DNA of 64,000 nucleotides, taken from positions 45,832 to 109,831 of the forward strand of contig JBJTVH010000057.1 in NCBI GenBank assembly GCA_046081125.1, written 5' to 3'. Below the pieces are notes generated by a model. The model did no database searches, was not told the DNA's origin, and was given only the letters and a program-made list of their open reading frames with translations. Position 1 is the first letter of the stretch; every line of letters starts with the position of its first letter. Shown piece by piece: positions 17,057 to 25,689 of the stretch. Made by a program: the position numbers and the translations under genes. The DNA is from JBEIFW01 sp046081125. GTDB lineage: Bacteria; Actinomycetota; Acidimicrobiia; Acidimicrobiales; Ilumatobacteraceae.

Positions 17057-18700
17057 ATGCCCCAGAACGCCTATGACGCCATCGTGATCGGCGGCGGCCA
17101 CAACGGTCTCGTCGCCGGCGCCTACCTGGCTCGAGCCGGGAAGCGGACCGTGGTGCTCGAGCGCCGTCACCTCGTCGGCGGCGCATCGGTCACCGAGCAA
17201 CCGTGGGGCCCCGACTACAAGGTCACGATGCTGTCGTACGTGGTGAGCCTGTTGCCGCCCACCATCCTTCGCGACCTGCAGCTCGAACGTCACGGCTACC
17301 ACGTGTACCCGCAGGGCCCGTACTTCGTGCCCTACCCCGACGGCCGCAGCCTCCAGCTGCCGTCGGATCCGGCCGCCCGGCGGACCGAGATCTCGACGTT
17401 CTCCGCACGTGACGCCGACGCCATGGACCGCTGGGACGCCTGGCTGCACGGTCTGGCCGAGGTGCTCGGCCCGCTGCTGTCGGCGGTCCCGCCCCGCTTC
17501 GGCAGCCGGCGCCCCGGCGACGTCGCCGGTCAGGCCGAGCTGCTGTGGCGGCTGCGTGACGTGCTCACCCCTCGCCAGATCGGTGACATCACCCGGCTGT
17601 TCACCATGTCGATCGCCGATCTGGTCGAGCCCCGGTTCGAGTCGCCCGAGATGCGCGGCGTGCTGTCGGTGTCCGGCGTGATCGGCACCTGGGCCGGCCC
17701 GCGCTCGCCGGGCACGGCGTTCGTGATGGCCCACCACAAGATCGGTGACGTCGGCGACGGCGAGCTCGGCTCGTGGGGCTTCCCGCGCGGGGGCATGGGC
17801 GGCCTGGCCGACGCGCTCGCGTCGGCGGCACGGGCCCAGGGCGCCGAGATCCGGCTCGAGGCCGGGGTGCAGCGGATCCTCACCCGCAACGGCTCGGCCT
17901 GCGGCGTCGTGCTCGACGACGGCACCGAGCTGACGGCGCCGATCGTGGTCACCACCGTGCACCCGAAGATCGCCTTCCTCCGCCTGCTGGAGCGACGCGA
18001 CCTGCCCGAGGACTTCGTCGACGACATCACGGCGTGGCAGACCCGCTCGGGCACGGTGAAGGTCAACGTCGCCGTCGACCGGCTACCCGAGTTCACGGCC
18101 AAGCCGGGCGGGTTCCAACCCGACGTCCACGGCGGCACGATCGTGTTGGCCCGCAGCCTCGACGAGGTCGAGAACGCGTTCCAGGACGCCGTCGCCGGCC
18201 GGCCGGCAGCCCGGCCGTTCGCCGACATCTGCATCCCGTCGGTGTTCGACCCGACGCTGGCCCCCGAGGGCCACCACATCGTGTCGATGTTCACCCAGTG
18301 GGTCCCCAAGGACTTCGCCGACGAGCCCCACCGCGGCGACCTCGACGCCTACGCCGACCGGGTGATCGGCCTCGTCGACGAGGTGGCCCCCGGGTTCGCC
18401 GACTCCGTGCTGCACCGCGCCGTGCTCGGCCCGCACGACATGGAGCACACCTACGGCCTCGTCGGGGGGAACATCTTCCACGGCGAGCTCACCCCATCGC
18501 AGCTGTTCCACATGCGCCCGGCGCCGGGATGGGCCGACTACCGGACCCCGGTCCACGGCCTCTACCAGGCCGGCTCGGCCACCCACGGCGGCGGTGGCGT
18601 GACCGGCATCCCGGCGCTCAACGTCGTCAAGGCGATCGAGCGCGACGAGCGCCGGGCGTCGTGGCGGTCCCGGGCCCGGTTCTGGAGCCGCCGGGCATGA
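17057..18700 (+). CDS. Phytoene-desaturase-like FAD oxidoreductase
   Basis: The 547-residue protein has the FAD motif IGGGHNGLVAGAYLARAGK (11-29), a GGMGGLADALA cofactor loop near 235, and the C-terminal GSATHGGGGVTGIPALN seen in CrtI/PYROXD2-like enzymes. No carotenoid genes are in the window, so the carotenoid function is not assumed. It is coupled by ATGA to a Rieske oxygenase, suggesting that both act on the same hydrophobic substrate (inference). Confidence 0.88.
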   Translation: MPQNAYDAIVIGGGHNGLVAGAYLARAGKRTVVLERRHLVGGASVTEQPWGPDYKVTMLSYVVSLLPPTILRDLQLERHGYHVYPQGPYFVPYPDGRSLQLPSDPAARRTEISTFSARDADAMDRWDAWLHGLAEVLGPLLSAVPPRFGSRRPGDVAGQAELLWRLRDVLTPRQIGDITRLFTMSIADLVEPRFESPEMRGVLSVSGVIGTWAGPRSPGTAFVMAHHKIGDVGDGELGSWGFPRGGMGGLADALASAARAQGAEIRLEAGVQRILTRNGSACGVVLDDGTELTAPIVVTTVHPKIAFLRLLERRDLPEDFVDDITAWQTRSGTVKVNVAVDRLPEFTAKPGGFQPDVHGGTIVLARSLDEVENAFQDAVAGRPAARPFADICIPSVFDPTLAPEGHHIVSMFTQWVPKDFADEPHRGDLDAYADRVIGLVDEVAPGFADSVLHRAVLGPHDMEHTYGLVGGNIFHGELTPSQLFHMRPAPGWADYRTPVHGLYQAGSATHGGGGVTGIPALNVVKAIERDERRASWRSRARFWSRRA

Positions 18701-19851
18701 CGTCGTCGCCGGCTCCGCTGGACCGGGCCGCCGTCGACGCGGCCCGCGGACCGTTGGGGCACAGCCGCATGCTGCCGGCCGCGGCCTACACCGACCCGGC
18801 CGTGCTCGCCTGGGAACGGCGCGAGCTGTTCGACAGCGGATGGGTGTGCCTGGGGCGCGCGCACGAGCTGGTCGGCACCCCGGGCGACCAGGCCGCGGTC
18901 GCCACCGGCACCGGATCGGTGCTGCTCACCCGGGACGGCGGCGGGTCCGTGCGGGCCTTCGCCAACGTGTGCCGCCATCGCGGGCACGAGCTGCTCGCGT
19001 GTGGGGCGACGGCGAACCGCCGCGTGGTGCAGTGCCCGTACCACGCCTGGAGCTACGAGCTCGACGGCCGCCTGCGCCTCGCCCCCCGGTTCGAGGGCAC
19101 GGCGAACTTCGAACCCGAGGAGATGGGCCTGGTCCCCGTCGGGGTGACCGAACGCCACGGATGGCTGTGGGTCAACGTCACCGGCCGCGCGCCGGCGTTC
19201 GAGGACCACCACGCCGGCCTCACCGCGGTGCTGTCCCCGTGGCCGTTGGACGAGCTGGTCGTGGCCGTGACGCACCGGTACGAGCTGGCCGCCAACTGGA
19301 AGCTCGTCCACGAGAACTACCAGGAGTGCTACCACTGCCCGTTGATCCATCCGGAGCTGTGCCGCCTGAGCGACCCGCTGTCGGGCGACAACGTCGAGGC
19401 CGGCGACCGGCCGTGGGTGGCCGGGGCGATGACGCTCGCCGACGGCGTGGCCACCATGGCCGACGGCGGGGGCGCCGTGGGCCCGATGCTGGCGGGGCTC
19501 CCGGCGGCATGGCAGCGCCGGGTGCTCTACGTGAGCGTGTTGCCCAATCTGCTCGTCGCCCCCCATCCCGACTACGTGCTCACCCATCGGCTCACCCCGC
19601 TCGCCCCGGATCGCACTGCGGTGGAGTGCCAGTGGCTGGTCCCCGCCGACGGCCCGGCCCATGCCGGGATCGGCCGGGCGGTCGAGTTCTGGGACCTGAC
19701 CAACCGCCAGGACTGGGCCGCGGTGGAGAGCGTGCAGCGCTCGATGACGTCGCCGGGGTACGTGCCCGGGGTGCTGGCCCCGATGGAGGACGCCGTCCAT
19801 CGGGTCGTGCGCTGGGTGGCAGCTCGCTACGCCGGTGATCCGCATCGGTAG
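18697..19851 (+). CDS. Rieske non-heme iron oxygenase, alpha subunit
   Basis: The 384-residue protein has a Rieske domain with C92-x-H94 and C113-x2-H116 (CRHRG and CPYHAWSY), then a catalytic domain with the iron-binding NYQECYHCPLIHPE (207-220; H213 and H218 as ligands). Family members hydroxylate or demethylate aromatic, betaine or lipid-like substrates using a separate reductase, which is not in the window. The start at 18697 overlaps the upstream stop. Confidence 0.9.
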   Translation: MTSSPAPLDRAAVDAARGPLGHSRMLPAAAYTDPAVLAWERRELFDSGWVCLGRAHELVGTPGDQAAVATGTGSVLLTRDGGGSVRAFANVCRHRGHELLACGATANRRVVQCPYHAWSYELDGRLRLAPRFEGTANFEPEEMGLVPVGVTERHGWLWVNVTGRAPAFEDHHAGLTAVLSPWPLDELVVAVTHRYELAANWKLVHENYQECYHCPLIHPELCRLSDPLSGDNVEAGDRPWVAGAMTLADGVATMADGGGAVGPMLAGLPAAWQRRVLYVSVLPNLLVAPHPDYVLTHRLTPLAPDRTAVECQWLVPADGPAHAGIGRAVEFWDLTNRQDWAAVESVQRSMTSPGYVPGVLAPMEDAVHRVVRWVAARYAGDPHR

Positions 19852-19854
19852 CGT
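19849..19854 (+). promoter_or_regulatory. -10 box for leaderless crotonase
   Basis: TAGCGT ends 6 nt before ATG 19861; its TAG is also the stop codon of the oxygenase gene. Confidence 0.5.
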
Positions 19855-19860
19855 GCGGGC

Positions 19861-20715
19861 ATGTCCGGGTACACCTGCTTCGCCGTCGAGGTCGCCGACC
19901 ACGTCGCCCATGTCCGCATGATCCGACCCGAGCGGGCGAACTCGATGATCCCGGCGTTCTGGCGGGAGTTCCCCGCCATCGTGCGCGAGCTGTCCGACTC
20001 CGGCTCCGTGCGGGCCATGGTGCTGTCGGCCGAGGGCCGCCACTTCTGTTCGGGGATGGACACCACCGTGTTCACCGGCGCCGGGGGCCTCGCCGACGCC
20101 GGGTCATCGGACCGGCGTAGCCGGGCGCGCGCGGCGGAGTCGTTCCGCACGATGGCACTCAAGACCCAAGAGTCGATGAACGTCCTCGAGTCGGCCCGCA
20201 TGCCAGTCCTGTGCGCGATCCAGGGGGCGTGCGTCGGTGGCGGGCTCGACCTCGTCACGGCGGCCGACCTTCGTTACGCGACGGCCGACGCGTTCTTCTG
20301 CATCCAGGAGATCAACATCGGCATGGCGGCCGACGTCGGCACGCTGCAGCGCTTGCCCAAGCTCGTTGCGCCGGGCGTCGTCGCCGAGATGGCCTACACC
20401 GGCCGACGCATGCCGGCCGCCCGGGCCAAGGAGGTCGGGCTGGTGAACGAGGTCTTCCCCGACCACGCGACGATGCTCGACGCCGTGCTCGCAACCGCAG
20501 CCGAGATTGCCTCGAAGAGCCCACTCGCGGTCTGGAGCTCGAAGCGCTCCATGGCCTACGCCCGGGAGCACCCGACCGCCGACGGCCTCGAGCAGATCGC
20601 CGTCTGGAACGCGTCGATGCTCGATCCGGCCGACATGGCCGAGGCGTTCGCCGCCCAGATCGAAAAGCGCCCCGCGGTCTACCAAGATCTCGATCCGGTC
20701 CGTCCGGCCTGGTGA
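19861..20715 (+). CDS. Enoyl-CoA hydratase/isomerase, dienoyl-CoA-isomerase-like
   Basis: The 284-residue crotonase-fold protein has oxyanion-hole elements GRHFCSGMD and IQGACVGGGLDL. The stretch NIGMAADVGTLQRLPK matches delta3,5-delta2,4-dienoyl-CoA isomerase, including its catalytic aspartate, which favours that activity over simple hydratase. It would help degrade odd-position double bonds. A CaiB-type CoA-transferase lies about 6 kb downstream. Confidence 0.88.
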   Translation: MSGYTCFAVEVADHVAHVRMIRPERANSMIPAFWREFPAIVRELSDSGSVRAMVLSAEGRHFCSGMDTTVFTGAGGLADAGSSDRRSRARAAESFRTMALKTQESMNVLESARMPVLCAIQGACVGGGLDLVTAADLRYATADAFFCIQEINIGMAADVGTLQRLPKLVAPGVVAEMAYTGRRMPAARAKEVGLVNEVFPDHATMLDAVLATAAEIASKSPLAVWSSKRSMAYAREHPTADGLEQIAVWNASMLDPADMAEAFAAQIEKRPAVYQDLDPVRPAW

Positions 20716-20717
20716 TC

Positions 20718-20784
20718 GGCCGGGCCCGAGTAGCCGGCCGGGCCCGAGTGACCGACCGGGCCCGGTGAACGGCCGGGCCCGATA
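20718..20784. repeat. GC-rich 18-bp tandem repeat, probable bidirectional terminator
   Basis: Four imperfect copies of GGCCGGGCCCGAGT start at 20718, 20736, 20754 and 20771. Each contains a self-complementary CGGGCCCG and is followed by a stop-like trinucleotide. The array lies between two convergent genes, so it probably folds into hairpins that end both transcripts. Confidence 0.75.
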
Positions 20785-20807
20785 ACCCGGCCGAACGCCG
20801 ACCCGGA

Positions 20808-21650
20808 TCAGCCCTCGGTGATCGTGACCTTGGTGATGAACACCGGCTCGGTCGGGGGGTTCGGGTCACGAGCGGCGCCGACGGCGTTGAGCGCGTCGAG
20901 CGTCGCGCCGCTGTCGGCGCTCACCGTGCCGAACACCGAGTAGTTCGACCCGAGGCCCGGATTGTCCCCGAGCATCGTGAAGAACTGGCTCCCGTTCGTG
21001 TTCGGGCCCGAGTTCGCCATGGCCACGACCCCTCGCTTGTAGACCCCGCTAGCGGCCGGGAGTTCGTCGGCGAAGGTGTACCCCGGCCCGCCGGTGCCCT
21101 TGCCCGTCGGGTCGCCGCACTGGGCCATGAACCCCTTGAGGATCCGGTGACACGGCGTGTTGTCGTAGTAGCCGTAGCGGGCCAGCACCACGAAGTTGTT
21201 CACCGTCTTGGGCGCCGCCTTGACGTCGAGGTTGATCGTGTACGTGCCCTTGGTCGTCTCGACCTTGGCCGTGTACGTCTTCGTTGCGTCGATGCATGTC
21301 GGTGGGGCTTTGGCGAACGCGATCGTGCGGGTGCCACCGCTCGCCGGCGGGCACGGTGTGTCCCCGGTGAGCGCAGCGCCCGGCACGGTCGTGGGGGCCG
21401 GCACGGTCGAGGCACCGGAGGTCGGTGCCGCCGACGTCGCCGTGGTCGGCGCGACGGTGGTCGCCGCTGGCTTGTCGTCGTTGCCGCCGAGGGCGAACGC
21501 AAGCCCGAACACGGCGACCACGGCGATCACCACGATCACCGCCCACTTCGTCACCGTCCGCTTTCGCTTCTGCTTGGTCTGCTCACGCTGCAACTCGGCC
21601 AGGCGGAGCTGGCGGTTGGCCTTCTGACGTTCGCGCTTGGCGGTGCCCAC
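20808..21650 (-). CDS. Membrane-anchored cyclophilin-type peptidyl-prolyl isomerase
   Basis: The 280-residue protein has a basic coiled N-terminus (1-33), one helix (36-54), a Thr/Ala/Pro linker and a cyclophilin domain (about 125-278). Active-site stretches are CHRILKGFMAQCGDPTG and MANSGPNTNGSQFF. The catalytic domain is expected outside the membrane and would help fold exported proteins. The start is GTG 21650. Confidence 0.92.
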   Translation of the reverse strand: MGTAKRERQKANRQLRLAELQREQTKQKRKRTVTKWAVIVVIAVVAVFGLAFALGGNDDKPAATTVAPTTATSAAPTSGASTVPAPTTVPGAALTGDTPCPPASGGTRTIAFAKAPPTCIDATKTYTAKVETTKGTYTINLDVKAAPKTVNNFVVLARYGYYDNTPCHRILKGFMAQCGDPTGKGTGGPGYTFADELPAASGVYKRGVVAMANSGPNTNGSQFFTMLGDNPGLGSNYSVFGTVSADSGATLDALNAVGAARDPNPPTEPVFITKVTITEG

Positions 21651-21711
21651 GGGCGGCGAAGGGTAGTGGCGGAAGGTTCCCGTGCGGCAGCGGGACTCGA
21701 CCCGATCATTT

Positions 21712-22167
21712 ATGGCTAATCATCGGTATCCTAAGGAGGTGGACTTTCCCGCGTGGGTCGCCCCGCTCCACCTCAGCGTCACCGCCGCACTCGCCGGCCT
21801 GATCTGGGTGGTCCAGGTGGTGCACTACCCCCTCTTCGCTGCGGTCGGACCGGACGAGTTCACCCGGTACGAGCAGCGGCACCGGGCCCGCATCACGATC
21901 CTGGTCGGGCCGCTGATGGCCGTCGAAGGTCTCGCAGCACTGGCGCTCGTGCTCGCCCCAGGCGATCGCACACTGCCGATGCTCGGGCTCGGCCTGCTGG
22001 GAGCGATCCACGCCTCGACCGTGTTCCTCCAGGTTCCGCTCCACGAGCAACTGTCTCGTCACTACGACGGGCGGCTGATCGCCCGGCTGGTGCGCACGAA
22101 CTGGATCCGGACCATCGGCTGGACCGCCCGGACCGTCGTGGCTGCCGCCGTGCTCGCGACGAGTTGA
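21712..22167 (+). CDS. Four-helix membrane protein of unknown function
   Basis: The roughly 151-residue protein has helices near 15-35, 58-78, 82-101 and 130-148. The start is uncertain. ATG 21712 lacks a Shine-Dalgarno, and GTG 21739 overlaps a strong AAGGAGGTG (21734-21742) that has no in-frame start at the right distance. The AT-rich stretch at 21707-21735 contains TATCCT (21729-21734), which may be a -10. It leads a run of overlapping plus-strand genes to 26897. Confidence 0.75.
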   Translation: MANHRYPKEVDFPAWVAPLHLSVTAALAGLIWVVQVVHYPLFAAVGPDEFTRYEQRHRARITILVGPLMAVEGLAALALVLAPGDRTLPMLGLGLLGAIHASTVFLQVPLHEQLSRHYDGRLIARLVRTNWIRTIGWTARTVVAAAVLATS

Positions 22168-22181
22168 CCCAAGGAGTTCCT

Positions 22182-22229
22182 ATGACCCGCACCGACCGCA
22201 TCCCGGGCTGCGCCGCCCGCCCCACGTGA
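22182..22229 (+). CDS. Candidate 15-residue leader peptide
   Basis: AAGGAG sits 5 nt before an ATG that reads MTRTDRIPGCAARPT and stops at a TGA overlapping the GTG of the next gene (GTGA). This is the best ribosome-binding site in the area, while the hydrolase GTG itself has none. Translation of the hydrolase would then depend on this leader. No homology evidence is available, and it could be chance. Confidence 0.4.
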   Translation: MTRTDRIPGCAARPT

Positions 22230-22957
22230 CGATCACGGTCGTGGCCGTGCACGGCAACGGCGGCGGAGCCCACCGCTTCGCCCGCCTGCGCCCCTGGCTT
22301 CCCGACGATGTCGAGCTCGTCGCCGTCACGCTCCCCGGGTTCGCCGACCGACCCGACGAACCCTCGTGCCGGACGATGGCCGGTCTCGGCGCCGCCCTCG
22401 GACGGGAACTGGATCGCTTCGACCGGCCGATCGTCCTGGGCCACGGCATCGGCGGATCGTTCGCCCTCGAGCTCGCCCAGCACCGGCCGGCGGCGTTCGG
22501 CGGCCTCGTCGTCCACGCCCCCGTCGGCGCCTCGCTCGACCGGCGGCTGTTCCCCCGCCTGATGCGCCTGCCGGGAGCCAAGCCGGCCGTGCAGCGAGCG
22601 ATCGCATCGCCAACCCTGCGGCCCCTGTGGCGCAAGAACTTCTTCACCGATCCCGTCGACGACACCTACCTCGCACAGTTCTTCGACGAATACCGCACCT
22701 GCCGGGCCTTTCCCCGCATGTTCGACCTGATCAACGCCGAATGGTTCGACGCCCTGCACCCCGTGGAGCTTCCCTCGGTGATCTGGTGGGGCGCACGCGA
22801 CCGGGTCCTCGCCGTCGAACAGGCCGGCGCGTTCGGTCGGGTGCTCCCCCGAGCGACGGTCGAAGTCGTCGCCGACTGGGACCACTTCCCGATGATCGAG
22901 CGGCCGAAGGAGTACGCCGATGCGCTCGCGCGCCTGGCGCGCCGGCTCGCTGCCTGA
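22226..22957 (+). CDS. Alpha/beta-hydrolase-fold protein without nucleophile
   Basis: The 243-residue protein has the fold's oxyanion region (VAVHGNGGGAHRF), an acid residue in WWGARDRVL and a late histidine in DWDHFPMIERP. The nucleophile elbow reads G72-H-G74-I-G76, so the expected Ser/Cys/Asp is glycine. It may be a non-catalytic member, or use S78. The start is GTG 22226, coupled to the tiny upstream reading frame. It overlaps the next gene by 38 bp. Confidence 0.82.
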   Translation: MTITVVAVHGNGGGAHRFARLRPWLPDDVELVAVTLPGFADRPDEPSCRTMAGLGAALGRELDRFDRPIVLGHGIGGSFALELAQHRPAAFGGLVVHAPVGASLDRRLFPRLMRLPGAKPAVQRAIASPTLRPLWRKNFFTDPVDDTYLAQFFDEYRTCRAFPRMFDLINAEWFDALHPVELPSVIWWGARDRVLAVEQAGAFGRVLPRATVEVVADWDHFPMIERPKEYADALARLARRLAA

Positions 22958-25022
22958 CGGCCTGCTCCCGCTCGGCAGCGGCCGAGCGGGCACCCTCGGT
23001 CCGAAAGCGGCGCTGCTGGATCGACTCGCCGCAGATGGGCTCGCCGTGCCCGAGGGCGTGATCCTGCTCGACGGCGCACCGAGCGCAGCGCTCCACGGCC
23101 ACCTGCCCCCCGGACCGCTCGCCGTGCGAAGCGCCTTCTCGCTGGAGGACGGCTCGACGAGCAGCCTCGCCGGCGGTTTCCGCACGGAGCTGCGCGTGGA
23201 CGCATCGGACGTCGACGCCGCCGTGGCACGCGTGCGCGCCTCGGCCGACGGCGACACCGGCGGCGTCCAGCGAGACGTGCTGGTGATGCGACTCGTCGAA
23301 GCCCGCCATGCCGGGGTGGCGTTCACCGACCCGGACCGCTACGACGACGTCGTCAACGTGACCGCCGGGACCGCCGAACGTCTCGTCGGTGGCGAGGTCC
23401 CCGGCCGGCGGCTGACGCTCGGCTGGTGGGACGACGTGCGCGCCGAGGGGAACTGGGCACCACGGCTGCAGCGGCTCCTCGCCGCCGTGCGCCGCCGCTT
23501 GGGCCCGGGCCCGCAACGGCGGGGGTGGGACGTCGAGTGGGCCGACGACGGCCGCCGGTGCTGGCTCGTGCAGGCCCGGGCGATCACGGCTCCGCTCCCC
23601 GATCCCGACCGCTACACGATCGCCAACCACGCCGAGATCCTCCCGGCACTGCCCTCGACATTCATGACGAGCCTGATCGCCTCGTGCGACGCCGAACTGT
23701 GGGCCTGGTACCGCCGTCTCGATCCGGGTCTCCCCTCGAACCGCCGGCTGGTCGCCGCGATCGGGGGACGCCCGATGCTCAACCTGTCGCTGCTCGAGGA
23801 CCTGCTGCGCCGCTTCGGGCTGCCCAGCCGCCTGGTGGCCCAGAGCTTCGGCGGCGAACCCGTCGCCGACCGCCCTGCGCGGCCGGTACGGGTCCTGCGG
23901 TCGAGCCCGGCGCTGGCCCGGTACGGCTGGGCGCAGGTGCGTGCCGTCGCCGGCAATCGGCGCCTGCGCCGCCGGCTCGCCTCGTCGGGGGCGGCACTGC
24001 CGGCGGATCCGTCGTTCGAGGCGGTAGTCGACGCGGTCCGGGACGCCTACGTCGGGCTGGTCACCGGGATGTTCCCGTTGTCGGCCGCCGTGGGTGGCCC
24101 GGTCGCCGTGCTCCGCCGGGCCGGCACCCTTGTCGAACACGCCGGGCGGCACCGCAGCGTCACCTCGGCGTTGGCCGAGGCCCTCGCCGACGCCCGGCCC
24201 GGCGACACCACGGCGTTCGTGACCCGCTTCGGCCACCGTGGCGTCTACGAGAGCGACCTCGCCCGCCCCCGGTTCGCCGAAGCGCCACCCACCCCGGGGC
24301 CCGCCCGGCCCCGGGTCGCGGCGCCGCCACGCACCCTGGCCGGGTGGCTGACCGCTCCGGTGTGGTGGCTGGCCCGCCCGGCGCTCGACGCCCGCGAATC
24401 CCTGCGCAACGACGCCATGCGCGGGTTCGCCGACGTTCGTTACGCGCTGCGGCGGGCCGCGGCACGCGCCGTCGAGCGCGGGGCGCTGTCCGACGTCGAC
24501 GACCTCTGGCTGTGCACGGTCGACGAAGCCGTGGCGCTGGACGCCGGCTGGCGGCTCGAACCCGCCGATGCGGACGGCCGCCGCCGGGTACGCGACGCCT
24601 TGGCGCAGGCCGTACCGCCTGCGCTCGTCGGCCCCGGCGACGATCCGACCTCCTGGCGACCCGGCGACGCCCCGGTGAGCGGGGTGGGGCTCACGCTCGT
24701 GCCCGGCGTGGTCTCCGGCCGGGCGTGGGTGCTCCACGAACCGGCGCCGGGCCCGCCGCCCTTCGACGGGCCCGTGGTGCTCGTGGCCCGCTCGGTCGAT
24801 GCCGGTTGGGTCGCCACGTTCACCCACACGACCGGCGTCGCAGTCGAGACCGGGGGCGACCTGTCCCATGGCTCGATCCTGTTGCGGGAGCAGGGCATCT
24901 GCTCGATCACCAACGCACCCGGCATCACCCGGGCGGTGCGCACCGGCGATCCGGTGACCCTCGACGCCTCCCTCGGCGTCCTCGTCCCGCAGGAGGTCCC
25001 CCATGCCCCGATCGCTCACTGA
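22920..25022 (+). CDS. PEP-utilising enzyme (PEP synthase/rifampicin phosphotransferase-like)
   Basis: The 700-residue protein has an N-terminal pyruvate-phosphate-dikinase ATP-grasp region (LGSGRAGTLGPKAALLDRL at 18-36, LAVRSAFSLEDGST, then VQARAIT near 220). A long middle region has no assigned domain. The C-terminal phospho-histidine swivel domain carries GGDLSHGSILLREQGI (His in LSH near residue 646). No C-terminal PEP-binding barrel is present, so it is closer to the substrate-phosphorylating type than to PEP synthase. The target molecule is unknown. Overlaps on both sides indicate one translational unit. Confidence 0.85.
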   Translation: MRSRAWRAGSLPDGLLPLGSGRAGTLGPKAALLDRLAADGLAVPEGVILLDGAPSAALHGHLPPGPLAVRSAFSLEDGSTSSLAGGFRTELRVDASDVDAAVARVRASADGDTGGVQRDVLVMRLVEARHAGVAFTDPDRYDDVVNVTAGTAERLVGGEVPGRRLTLGWWDDVRAEGNWAPRLQRLLAAVRRRLGPGPQRRGWDVEWADDGRRCWLVQARAITAPLPDPDRYTIANHAEILPALPSTFMTSLIASCDAELWAWYRRLDPGLPSNRRLVAAIGGRPMLNLSLLEDLLRRFGLPSRLVAQSFGGEPVADRPARPVRVLRSSPALARYGWAQVRAVAGNRRLRRRLASSGAALPADPSFEAVVDAVRDAYVGLVTGMFPLSAAVGGPVAVLRRAGTLVEHAGRHRSVTSALAEALADARPGDTTAFVTRFGHRGVYESDLARPRFAEAPPTPGPARPRVAAPPRTLAGWLTAPVWWLARPALDARESLRNDAMRGFADVRYALRRAAARAVERGALSDVDDLWLCTVDEAVALDAGWRLEPADADGRRRVRDALAQAVPPALVGPGDDPTSWRPGDAPVSGVGLTLVPGVVSGRAWVLHEPAPGPPPFDGPVVLVARSVDAGWVATFTHTTGVAVETGGDLSHGSILLREQGICSITNAPGITRAVRTGDPVTLDASLGVLVPQEVPHAPIAH

Positions 25023-25689
25023 CGCCGTCGTCGCCGTAATCGGCGCCAGCGGCGGGCTCGGTGCACCCGCCAGCCGGCTCCTCGCCGAGCGCAGCGCCCG
25101 GCTCGTGCTCGCCGGACGCGACACGGCCCGGCTCCGAGCGCTCGACGTGCCCGGGGCGACGGTCGTGGCCGCCGACCTGCGCGACACCCGCGCCGGCGAC
25201 GCCGTCGTCCGGGCCGCGCACGACACCTACGGCCGCCTCGACGGGGTGCTCAACTGCGCGGGCGTCGTCGCGTTCGGGAGCCTCGCCGACACCGACGACG
25301 TGATCCTTGAGGAGTTGTTCCTCACCAACGTCCTGGGCCCGCTCTGGCTCGCCCGACGCGTTGCCCCCGCCCTGGCCGCCACCGCCGGGTTCCTGGCCAA
25401 CGTCAGCGCCGTCGTCGCCGAGACGCCCCTGCCGGGCATGGCCGCCTACGCCGCGTCGAAGGCGGCGCTGACCGCGGCGGACCGGGCGCTCACCCGGGAA
25501 CTGCGCCGCGACGGCGTCACCGTCATCGACCTGCGCCCGCCCCACACCGAGACCGGCCTTGCGACCCGGCCGATCGCCGGCACCGCGCCCCGGTTGCCGA
25601 CCGGCCTCGACCCGGCGGCCGTGGCCGCCCGCATCGTCGCCGCCATCGAGCAGGGCGAATCCGACGTCCCGGCGTCGGCGTTCACGTGA
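25003..25689 (+). CDS. Short-chain dehydrogenase/reductase
   Basis: The 228-residue Rossmann protein has GASGGLG (14-20), NCAGVV, catalytic serine in NVSAVV and YAASK. It overlaps the PEP-utilising gene by 20 bp and the photolyase-like gene by 4 bp. The substrate is unknown; the short C-terminus suggests a small substrate pocket. Confidence 0.88.
   Translation: MPRSLTDAVVAVIGASGGLGAPASRLLAERSARLVLAGRDTARLRALDVPGATVVAADLRDTRAGDAVVRAAHDTYGRLDGVLNCAGVVAFGSLADTDDVILEELFLTNVLGPLWLARRVAPALAATAGFLANVSAVVAETPLPGMAAYAASKAALTAADRALTRELRRDGVTVIDLRPPHTETGLATRPIAGTAPRLPTGLDPAAVAARIVAAIEQGESDVPASAFT

Noticed and set aside
17773..18696. Apparent N-terminal extension of the Rieske oxygenase
   Set aside because: The extension is out-of-frame flavoprotein sequence, Arg/Gly/Pro-rich; the ATGA-coupled ATG at 18697 gives a normal oxygenase.
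21688..21714. tRNA T-arm-like CGGGACTCGACCCG
   Set aside because: No acceptor, D or anticodon arm can be folded around it on either strand.
22731..25226. 831-codon open frame on the minus strand
   Set aside because: It lies opposite the hydrolase, PEP-utilising enzyme and SDR, which show clear motifs; the antisense product is low-complexity.
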